15,206 nt of DNA. Origin: Clostridiales bacterium. GTDB taxonomy: Bacteria > Bacillota_A > Clostridia > Oscillospirales > Oscillospiraceae. The notes below the pieces were generated by a model. The model had not been told where the DNA came from and ran no database searches. It worked only from the letters and a program-made list of their open reading frames with translations. A program made the translations under genes and the position numbers. The stretch covers positions 1-15,206 of the forward strand of contig DXUR01000031.1 in NCBI GenBank assembly GCA_019417795.1, read 5' to 3'. Positions 7,148 through 13,242 of the stretch are shown piece by piece; position 1 is the stretch's first letter, and every line of letters starts with the position of its first letter.

Positions 7148-7273
7148 ATGATGGAGGCAGCGGGCGTCACCGAGGAACTGAAAGCCCATGACCCCATACG
7201 CTGGGTGGGGCTGATGAACACGCTGAAAGCACAGGTGGAGGAAATGATTTGTCAAGAGTTTATTTATATTTAG
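7148..7273 (+). pseudogene. 3' relic of a TnpV-type transposon-encoded protein
   Basis: From ATG 7148 the frame gives 41 codons ending at TAG 7271-7273. The stretches EAAGVTEELKAHDPIRWVG, then LMNTLKAQVEEMI and the terminal EFIYI match, from memory, the C-terminal end of TnpV proteins found in Clostridia mobile elements (pattern GVTEQLKA..WVG.MN..RA.AEEI...ELIY). Full-length TnpV is roughly 120 residues. Upstream in this frame there is a stop at 7124-7126 and no resemblance to the TnpV N-terminus, so only the tail remains. It marks a rearranged junction between the relaxase region and the transport cargo. Confidence 0.65.
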
Positions 7274-7300
7274 AACTTTTTCTTTTTGTCAGAAAACCAT

Positions 7301-7329
7301 TTGACACTGCCATTATTCGCGCCTATACT
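7301..7329 (+). promoter_or_regulatory. Consensus sigma-70 promoter for the araC-transport operon
   Basis: A perfect TTGACA (7301-7306) and TATACT (7324-7329, 5/6) are separated by exactly 17 bases, 38 bases before the start at 7368. The 8-bp palindrome GTTATAAC at 7341-7348 lies just after the expected transcription start and could be an operator. This is the best promoter in the window. Confidence 0.85.
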
Positions 7330-7367
7330 TAGAATGATTAGTTATAACGAACCGAAAGGAGGAATGG

Positions 7368-8426
7368 GTGGTGCTGACCTATGAAAAACAAGCACTCTCT
7401 GGTACGATTGAAGTATTATTGCGGTCTAAATTGCCAGACGAATTTGAAGGGACAAAGTTATACGGCTCTCTCAAAGAAGATGAACTACGGCAGGACTGTA
7501 AAATTTTTCGGCTGTCAAATGAAACAGGGCATGGACGCATTACAGTCTATCAGGTTTTTTCTGGTATTGAGCTTTACTATAACGATATGCACATGGGATA
7601 TTGCAATCAAAATCAAGCCACAGCTAAAAACATGATAGAGATTAACCATTGTCTGATAGGACGTTTTGAGTGTAGCTTTGGTGAAAATAGTTGCTGCTAT
7701 ATGGCGGAAGGCGATTTGTCGATCAGCTCCATGATGAAGAAAAAGTCAAATTCGTGTTTTCCGCTGAACCACTATCACGGTATTTCTATCGTCATCAATC
7801 TGGATGAATTGCTGCCGGAAGTACGGCAAATCATGGAGCTATTGAATATTGATTTGCACTACATACAAAAATATATTTGCGAAGGAAACCGTTGCTGCAT
7901 CATGCGGGCCAATCCGTCTATTGAACATATTTTTTCGGAACTCTATCATGTCCGGGAAAAAAGAAAACCAGGATACATGAAAGTCAAAATGCTGGAACTG
8001 CTTCTGTTCTTAAGTGATCTCAATACGGCAGAAGAAGTTTTACAGACGGATTATTTCAATCAAAATCAGGTCGCATTGATTAAAGCAGTAGCGTCCTATA
8101 TTACGGAGGACTTGACAGCACATCATACGATTGAACAGCTTTCCCAGAAATTCGAGATTTCTACAACAGCATTGAAAAAGTGCTTTCGAGGCGTCTATGG
8201 AACCTCTGTCTATTCTTATCTTCGTACCTATCGGCTTCAAGTCGCCAAAAAATTGTTGCTGGAAACCGAGTCGTCAGTAACGGAGATTGCAAGTAAAATC
8301 GGATATGAAAATCCGAATAAATTCACTTCTGCCTTCAAAGAAACGTATGGCAGCTCTCCAACGGAATTCAGAAAGAGTGTCCGTTTGGATAGAAGCGGGT
8401 CCGTATGGAGTGGCGAAGAAATCTGA
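7368..8426 (+). CDS. AraC-family transcriptional regulator
   Basis: A 352-residue regulator with a GTG start at 7368 (an adjacent GTG at 7371 is equally possible). AAAGGAGG at 7355-7362 precedes it; the ATG at 7364 is in another frame and stops after six codons. Residues about 1-225 form an effector-sensing region unlike the sugar-binding cupin I would recognise readily. It is notably cysteine-rich (C44, C79, C95, C102, C109, C110, C130, C171, C176, C177). Residues 235-338 carry the two helix-turn-helix motifs, with the second-helix signature IGYENPNKFTSAFKETYG at 311-328. Position at the head of the transporter genes suggests local activation, as YbtA does for ybtPQ in yersiniabactin loci when siderophore is present. 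Effector and targets are inferred. GC drops here relative to the relaxase region. Confidence 0.9.
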   Translation: MVLTYEKQALSGTIEVLLRSKLPDEFEGTKLYGSLKEDELRQDCKIFRLSNETGHGRITVYQVFSGIELYYNDMHMGYCNQNQATAKNMIEINHCLIGRFECSFGENSCCYMAEGDLSISSMMKKKSNSCFPLNHYHGISIVINLDELLPEVRQIMELLNIDLHYIQKYICEGNRCCIMRANPSIEHIFSELYHVREKRKPGYMKVKMLELLLFLSDLNTAEEVLQTDYFNQNQVALIKAVASYITEDLTAHHTIEQLSQKFEISTTALKKCFRGVYGTSVYSYLRTYRLQVAKKLLLETESSVTEIASKIGYENPNKFTSAFKETYGSSPTEFRKSVRLDRSGSVWSGEEI

Positions 8427-8457
8427 GCTGTATTAGAATATCCTTTGTCAGATAAAA

Positions 8458-8522
8458 GCAGAAAGACCGCTTGAAGCTGGCCTGTTTTTTGAATAGCGGG
8501 TTAGACGTTGCTAACTTTCTGC
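8458..8522 (+). promoter_or_regulatory. Structured leader between araC and the S component (possible attenuator)
   Basis: Outer arms GCAGAAAG (8458-8465) and CTTTCTGC (8515-8522) are perfect inverted repeats. Inside lies a short hairpin (CCGCT-TGA-AGCtGG, one bulged T, 8467-8480), followed shortly by a run of six T (8485-8490), resembling a weak terminator. A second small inverted repeat, GTTAG/CTAAC (8500-8504/8511-8515), overlaps the outer right arm, so the structures could compete. No known riboswitch class was recognised. Regulation is a guess from these mutually exclusive pairings. Confidence 0.4.
8492..8515 (+). repeat. Leader repeat copy 1 (upstream of the S component)
   Basis: AATAG-CGGGTTA-N5-TGCTAAC. 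The same blocks in the same order occur at 11379-11403 before the first ABC gene, with one extra base and a diverged 5-base centre. Both contain GTTA-N8-TAAC, a dyad that could be a regulator site. Confidence 0.6.
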
Positions 8523-8543
8523 AAGACAAAGGAGGATTTCCAA

Positions 8544-9149
8544 ATGGAAAATGAAAAATCGACAGGTAACAAGTACACTGTCAAAGACGCGGCAATCATC
8601 GGTATCTTCTGTGCGGTCATGTTCGTTGTATTTATGGTCTATTCGATCCTGACCGGCGCTTCACTGTTCTATTCCATGATTTTTAACGCCGCTGGTGCGG
8701 CACTTATCCTCGCACCGTTCTATGTTTATATGTGCATGAAAGTCGGCAAGCATGGCCCCGCTCTTGTCTACAATATCATGTGGGCGATTATCGCCGGATT
8801 GATGATGGGGCCATTTATGATTCCGTGGTTTTTGGGCGGCGGTATCATCGCAGAGCTTTCCATGTGCGGAAAGGATGCCTACCATGACATTAAGCGTGTG
8901 TCTATTTCGTGGGTAATCACGGCACTGGTTCGCGCTGCACATGGTATGTCAGAAATTTGGTTTTTCAAAGACGCATTTCTTGCCACCGGCGTCAGCGAGC
9001 AGCAGGTTCAGGTTCAGACCCAGTATTACACCGATCCGAAGTACGTCCTTTTGAGCCTGGCTGTCACCGCTATCCTGGCCGTCCTTGGCTGCATGATTAG
9101 TAACAAACTGATTGTGAAGCACTTCAGAAAGAGCGGTGCGATTAAATAA
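8544..9149 (+). CDS. ECF transporter S component, MptD/Trep_Strep type
   Basis: A 201-residue integral membrane protein. I chose ATG 8544, with AAAGGAGG (8528-8535) 8 bases before it, over an in-frame start at 8508. After a charged N-terminus (NEKSTGNKYTVKDAA) there are about five or six membrane segments, near residues 17-38, 42-65, 72-100, 112-130 and 163-185. The KYTVKDAAIIGIFCAVMF opening and PALVYNIMWAIIAG block fit the MptD-like S-component group. S components confer substrate specificity in energy-coupling-factor importers and work with EcfT and EcfA, encoded directly downstream. The substrate of this S group is not established; the neighbouring exporter-fold pair and DtxR-like gene point to a metal complex, by inference. 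Confidence 0.82.
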   Translation: MENEKSTGNKYTVKDAAIIGIFCAVMFVVFMVYSILTGASLFYSMIFNAAGAALILAPFYVYMCMKVGKHGPALVYNIMWAIIAGLMMGPFMIPWFLGGGIIAELSMCGKDAYHDIKRVSISWVITALVRAAHGMSEIWFFKDAFLATGVSEQQVQVQTQYYTDPKYVLLSLAVTAILAVLGCMISNKLIVKHFRKSGAIK

Positions 9150-9152
9150 ACT

Positions 9153-9830
9153 ATGAGCATGAAATTTGATTTTCGAACCAAATTGCTTGTCATAGTTCTC
9201 ACTATGTCGCTTGTGGCGGTGCTCACAAGCGACATTTTGATATACACACTTTTTGGCGTTTTGAGCGTGTATCTGATTATTCAGGGCTTTGGCAGGCAGA
9301 CAATAAAATATTTGATCGTCTGCGGTATTTTTATCGTGTTGAGGTTGCTTTCAGGAGGACAGGGCATTACCATTCTTATGCCGGAAATGTTCCTGTTCAT
9401 GGTGCTGCGTATTTTGATGATGGTTATGGCTGCGCAGCCCGTGATTGGTATGCCGCCGGGAGAAGTTGTAGCAGTTTTTAAGAAAATCCACGCGCCTAAT
9501 GGAATTGCCCTGCCCGTAACCTTCATGCTGCGTTTCTTCCCTACTGTGCGCAGTGAATTTTCTGATGTGTTTTCCTCCCTTCGACTGCGAAAGCTGTTGT
9601 CATGGAAACACCCTCTGGACGCAATGGAGTATATTGTTACGCCTGTTATTTTCCGTTCATCCAGAATAGCCGAAGAACTTGCCGCTTCTGCTGAAAGCAG
9701 GGGGATTTCCAATCCTGGGAAACATACCTGCCGCAGAAAAATAGAATTTCAAAAAAAAGATTGGATTATGTGCGTGATTGCTGTTTGTGTAACTGCATTC
9801 TATTTTGTGCTGGAAAGGACGGTAGCATAA
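9153..9830 (+). CDS. ecfT: ECF transporter T component (EcfT/CbiQ family)
   Basis: A 225-residue membrane protein starting three bases after the S-component stop. No good ribosome binding site is visible, so translation is probably coupled to the gene before. Four or five hydrophobic segments occur at about 10-44, 50-66, 73-95 and 205-222. The cytoplasmic coupling region holds the charged stretch SSLRLRKLLSWKH (141-153) and the family's Arg-Gly coupling motif in AESRGI (180-185), which inserts in the groove of the ATPases. It links S component and ATPase in an importer complex. The stop shares its last base with the start of the ATPase gene. A perfect 12-bp hairpin lies within its first 30 codons (9204-9235). 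Confidence 0.88.
   Translation: MSMKFDFRTKLLVIVLTMSLVAVLTSDILIYTLFGVLSVYLIIQGFGRQTIKYLIVCGIFIVLRLLSGGQGITILMPEMFLFMVLRILMMVMAAQPVIGMPPGEVVAVFKKIHAPNGIALPVTFMLRFFPTVRSEFSDVFSSLRLRKLLSWKHPLDAMEYIVTPVIFRSSRIAEELAASAESRGISNPGKHTCRRKIEFQKKDWIMCVIAVCVTAFYFVLERTVA
9204..9235 (+). repeat. Perfect 12-bp hairpin inside the 5' end of ecfT
   Basis: ATGTCGCTTGTG (9204-9215) pairs perfectly with CACAAGCGACAT (9224-9235) around an 8-base loop (9216-9223), then TTTTG follows. It begins 51 bases into the ecfT gene. Such a structure in a coding start could slow ribosomes, protect or cleave the operon mRNA, or cause partial termination; which, if any, is not known. Confidence 0.7.
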
Positions 9831-11311
9831 TGGTAAATGATAAAGCAAGGCGATCCGTTATCCAGTTTGAAGATGTATCTTTTGAATATCCGGGAGCCGA
9901 AACAGATAGTATCCATCATATCAGCCTCGATGTAAAAGAGGGCGAGTTTCTTGTTCTGACTGGAGGGAGCGGCTGCGGAAAGACAACTTTAACACGATTG
10001 GTAAACGGGTTAGGCGAACAATTTTACGAAGGGACACTGAAAGGGCGCATCACACTGTTGGGATGCAACATATCGGAATATCCTCTGTATGAAATCGGGA
10101 AAAAAGTAGGTTCAATCTTTCAAGATCCAAAGAGCCAGTTTTTTGCCAGTATTACAGAGGATGAGATTTCGTTTGGGTGTGAAAATTATGGCGTTCCGTA
10201 TGAAGAATTGGATAGGCGGGTTTCAAGTGCAATCAAGCGTATTAACGGAGATATGCTGCGAGGGAAAGAAATTTATCCGATGTCCAGCGGGGAAAAACAG
10301 AAAATAGCGGTGGCCTCCGTCAATGCTGTTGATCCGGAAATTTATGTGTTTGATGAACCTTCGGCCAATTTGGATATGTATTCCGTTGAGGCGCTTAAAA
10401 ATTTGATGGGTGGACTTAAAGCGGAAGGCCACACAATCATTGTTGCTGAACACCGGCTTTATTATCTTACTGACCTTGCAGACCGTTTTCTCTATATGGA
10501 AAACGGGAGCATAAAAGAAGAATGGACGGCGGGAGAACTGCGCTCTATTCCAGAAGAAAAAAGACGAGCCATAGGAATACGAGCGGCAGATTTGCACCAT
10601 ATTGAAGTAGATATTTCCCCTGTAAAAGAAAAAGATGTGACGATGGAGGTAAAGGATTTGGCGTTTTCCTATCGCAAACATCCGGTTTTCCATGATGTAT
10701 CTTTTCAGGCGTATGCTGGTGATCTGATTGCGATTGTAGGCCATAACGGAATAGGAAAAACTACTTTGTCGAATATTCTTTGTGGTATGCAAAAGGAAAA
10801 AGAGGGTCAGGTCATATATAACGGGACAAAGGTATCTAAAGGCAAACGGAAGAATTTTGCCTACTTTGTTATGCAAAATACAGATTGCCAGTTGTTTGGG
10901 GACAGCGTAGAAGAAGAACTGCTATTAAACGGAAAAGGCAGTACCCAGGAGCAACGCGATGATCTGCTAAAACTATATGGCTTGTTTGAATGGAAAGAAC
11001 GGCATCCCGCTACTCTTTCCGGCGGGCAGAAACAACGACTCACTCTCGCAGTATCGGATTGGATAGATACCCCCGTTTTGATTTTGGATGAGCCTACCAG
11101 CGGTCTTGATTTCAAAAATATGATGAGAATATCGGAGCATTTGAAAGCTCTGGCGCAAAAAGGAAAGACCATTTTAATCATTACCCACGATTATGAATTT
11201 GCCGCTATGACTTGCAATCGGGTTCTGCATTTCGTTGATGAAGGTCATGTAGAAACATTTCCGTTACAGGAAAATTTGTCCCGCTTATACTCCTGCCTTA
11301 TGTGTCAATGA
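9830..11311 (+). CDS. ecfA: ECF transporter ATPase with two fused ABC domains
   Basis: A 493-residue protein; ATG 9830 overlaps the last base of the ecfT stop and follows GGAAAGGA (9812-9819). Most ECF transporters use two separate ATPases of about 280 residues, but here both are in one chain. Domain 1: Walker A GGSGCGKTT 45-53, Q98 in FQDP, signature SSGEK 152-156, Walker B VFDEPS with E176, H208. Domain 2: Walker A GHNGIGKTT 304-312, Q349, signature LSGGQ 396-400, Walker B LILDEPTSGLD with E421, H453. The first signature departs from LSGGQ while the second is canonical, so the two ATP sites may be unequal. All other catalytic residues are present. It powers uptake through the S and T components encoded just before. 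Confidence 0.92.
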   Translation: MVNDKARRSVIQFEDVSFEYPGAETDSIHHISLDVKEGEFLVLTGGSGCGKTTLTRLVNGLGEQFYEGTLKGRITLLGCNISEYPLYEIGKKVGSIFQDPKSQFFASITEDEISFGCENYGVPYEELDRRVSSAIKRINGDMLRGKEIYPMSSGEKQKIAVASVNAVDPEIYVFDEPSANLDMYSVEALKNLMGGLKAEGHTIIVAEHRLYYLTDLADRFLYMENGSIKEEWTAGELRSIPEEKRRAIGIRAADLHHIEVDISPVKEKDVTMEVKDLAFSYRKHPVFHDVSFQAYAGDLIAIVGHNGIGKTTLSNILCGMQKEKEGQVIYNGTKVSKGKRKNFAYFVMQNTDCQLFGDSVEEELLLNGKGSTQEQRDDLLKLYGLFEWKERHPATLSGGQKQRLTLAVSDWIDTPVLILDEPTSGLDFKNMMRISEHLKALAQKGKTILIITHDYEFAAMTCNRVLHFVDEGHVETFPLQENLSRLYSCLMCQ

Positions 11312-11316
11312 ATTAT

Positions 11317-11369
11317 GTGTCCGATTGGATAGATACGCTCTGCATGGAGTGGCAGAAACAACCGAATGA
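11317..11369 (+). pseudogene. Short relic of an AraC-family gene 3' end
   Basis: Starting six bases after the ATPase stop, the sequence matches the 3' end of the intact AraC gene (8377 onward). GTGTCCG-T/A-TTGGATAGA matches at 16 of 17 bases, and after a one-base length difference ATGGAGTGGC recurs exactly (8404-8413 and 11344-11353). Read in frame it gives VRLDRYALHGVAETTE then TGA (11367-11369), against VRLDRSGSVWSGEEI in the intact protein. The rest of the gene is absent. It looks like the last codons of a second, related regulator that once preceded the ABC pair. Confidence 0.6.
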
Positions 11370-11376
11370 TTTTATG

Positions 11377-11414
11377 ATAATAGACGGGTTATAAAATGCT
11401 AACCCGTCTATTAT
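11377..11414 (+). promoter_or_regulatory. Perfect 15-bp hairpin upstream of the ABC pair
   Basis: ATAATAGACGGGTTA (11377-11391) and TAACCCGTCTATTAT (11400-11414) form a perfect stem with an 8-base loop. There is no following T tract, so it is not a standard terminator. The ribosome binding site of the next gene (GAAAGGAG, 11418-11425) follows by three bases. It may be an operator, an mRNA processing or stability element, or control access to that ribosome binding site. Confidence 0.75.
11379..11403 (+). repeat. Leader repeat copy 2 (upstream of the first ABC gene)
   Basis: AATAG-A-CGGGTTA-N5-TGCTAAC, sharing 19 block bases with copy 1 at 8492-8515. It forms most of the hairpin stem and loop here, whereas in copy 1 the long stem is lost and only GTTAG/CTAAC pairs. 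Confidence 0.6.
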
Positions 11415-11433
11415 TGCGAAAGGAGACTTGCTT

Positions 11434-13242
11434 ATGGAGAAGCAAAAAAATGGAGAACTGTCCAGAATGTTCGGATATGCAGGGAAATTCCATGTTTTGA
11501 CTGTTTTGGGATGTGTTCTCTCCGGAATCAGTACCATTTTATCTATGCTGCCTTTTGTTTGCATTTGGCTCGTCATCCGCGATTTAATCCAGGCTTTTGC
11601 TGCCGGGGATATATCTCTTGCAACGGGGAGCGCCCATTATGCATGGATGGCGGTTGTGTTTGCAGCGGCAAGCATTTTAATTTATTTTATCGCCCTGAAC
11701 TGTACTCATCTGGCGGCGTTTCGTACAGCCACCAATATGAGAAAATCTGCAATTCATCATATCGTGACGCTGCCGTTGGGGTATTTCAGCCAAAATGCAA
11801 GCGGACGGCTCAGAAACATCATTGATGATAATGCAGGGCTTACAGAAGGATTTCTGGCCCATCAGCTTCCCGATCTGACCGGAGCCGCAGTTATGCCGGT
11901 TGCCGTTATTATTTTGATTTTCCTTTTTGACTGGCGGCTGGGAATTTGCTGCCTGATACCTATGGGAATCAGTGTCATCTTTCTCAAACAGATGATGGGC
12001 GGAGATAATGCGCAGTTTATGGGCAAGTATATGACTGCACTGGAAACAATGAATAAAGAAGCTGTGGAATATATTCGCGGTATTCCTGTTGTAAAAGTAT
12101 TTCAGCAAACTATTTATTCCTTCAAAAATTTTCACGCTGCAATAGAAGAATACGAAAAATTTGCTTCCGGGTATGCCTTAAAATGCCGTATTCCTCTTAC
12201 GGGATTTACAGTAACACTGAACGGCACATTTGTTTTACTTATTCCAGTCGCCATGTTTATTTTGTCCGGGGTCAGCGGCCAGGCGGCTTATGAAAATGTT
12301 GTGCTGGATTTTCTGTTTTACAGTTTGTTTACTCCGGTTTGTGCAACTATGATGAACCGTATCATGTTTGCCAGCGAGCAGCTTATGGCGGCTAAAAGTG
12401 CAGTCAGCCGGGTGGATGAAATTTTGCAGGAAAAGCCCTTGAAGGAGCCGGAACATCCCCTGATCCCGGCAGATGCTTCGATTGTGTTTTCGGATGTTTC
12501 CTTCGCCTATCCAGGGGCCAAAGAGAAGGCCTTAGACCATATCAGCTTTGAGGTTCCGACAGGAAAAACAGTGGCGCTTGTTGGTGCCTCCGGCAGCGGT
12601 AAAAGTACAGCGGCAAGCCTCATTCCCCGATTTTATGATGTTCAGTCAGGTTCCGTTACGATTGGCGGCGTGGATGTACGCAATATTGAGAAGCAGGAAC
12701 TGATGAAAAGAGTTGCTTTCGTGTTTCAGAATACCTGTCTGTTCAAGGACACCTTGCTGAATAATATTAAGGCGGCCCGCCCGGACGCTACCAGGGAAGA
12801 AGTCCTGAAAGCGGCTGATGAAGCACAATGCAAAGATATTATTGACCGCCTCCCGGATGGGCTTGATACGCTCGTTGGAACAGGAGGCACATATCTCTCA
12901 GGAGGTGAAAATCAAAGAATTGCTCTTGCAAGGGCAATTTTAAAAGACGCCCCTATTATTGTACTGGATGAAGCCACAGCATTTGCAGATGCCGAAAATG
13001 AACATCAGATACAGCTCGCTTTTGAGCGGCTGACCCAAAACAAAACGGTTATGATGATTGCCCACCGGCTCTCTACGATACAAGACGCAGACCTTATCCT
13101 GGTGTTCAAGGAGGGGCAGATTGCAGAAAGAGGTACGCATGAAGAATTGGTAGCCTTAAATGGTATTTATTCTTCTATGTGGAAGGATTACCAGACCTCG
13201 ATTGCCTGGAAGATCGGAAAGGAGGATGAGCAGCATGATTAA
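11434..13242 (+). CDS. Exporter-fold ABC half-transporter 1 (YbtP/YbtQ- or IrtAB-like)
   Basis: A 602-residue protein with membrane and ATPase domains fused; ATG 11434 follows GAAAGGAG by 8 bases. Residues about 18-330 form the six-helix type IV (exporter-like) membrane domain, and 350-580 the ATPase. Motifs: Walker A GASGSGKST 384-392, Q432, signature LSGGE 488-492, Walker B IVLDEA with E513, H544. After Walker B it reads TAFADAENE instead of the usual TSALD; from memory, a TAFAD-type loop is common in siderophore-associated pairs of this fold, which import despite their exporter architecture. The downstream gene overlaps it by 8 bases, so the two halves probably form a heterodimer. Export of a drug or peptide is the main alternative. 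Substrate and direction are inferred from context. Confidence 0.85.
   Translation: MEKQKNGELSRMFGYAGKFHVLTVLGCVLSGISTILSMLPFVCIWLVIRDLIQAFAAGDISLATGSAHYAWMAVVFAAASILIYFIALNCTHLAAFRTATNMRKSAIHHIVTLPLGYFSQNASGRLRNIIDDNAGLTEGFLAHQLPDLTGAAVMPVAVIILIFLFDWRLGICCLIPMGISVIFLKQMMGGDNAQFMGKYMTALETMNKEAVEYIRGIPVVKVFQQTIYSFKNFHAAIEEYEKFASGYALKCRIPLTGFTVTLNGTFVLLIPVAMFILSGVSGQAAYENVVLDFLFYSLFTPVCATMMNRIMFASEQLMAAKSAVSRVDEILQEKPLKEPEHPLIPADASIVFSDVSFAYPGAKEKALDHISFEVPTGKTVALVGASGSGKSTAASLIPRFYDVQSGSVTIGGVDVRNIEKQELMKRVAFVFQNTCLFKDTLLNNIKAARPDATREEVLKAADEAQCKDIIDRLPDGLDTLVGTGGTYLSGGENQRIALARAILKDAPIIVLDEATAFADAENEHQIQLAFERLTQNKTVMMIAHRLSTIQDADLILVFKEGQIAERGTHEELVALNGIYSSMWKDYQTSIAWKIGKEDEQHD

Noticed and set aside
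10223..10876. A 217-codon open frame on the - strand across the double ATPase
   Set aside because: It lies opposite clear ABC motifs, has no ribosome binding site of note and its translation is low-complexity aromatic and basic.
11377..11414. 15-bp hairpin as an intrinsic terminator after ecfA
   Set aside because: No T tract follows on the + strand (TTGCGAAAGG), nor on the - strand, so standard termination is unlikely.
13160..13234. Longer N-terminus for the second ABC protein, from 13160
   Set aside because: It would overlap the upstream gene by over 80 bases, whereas AAAGGAGG is placed correctly for 13235.
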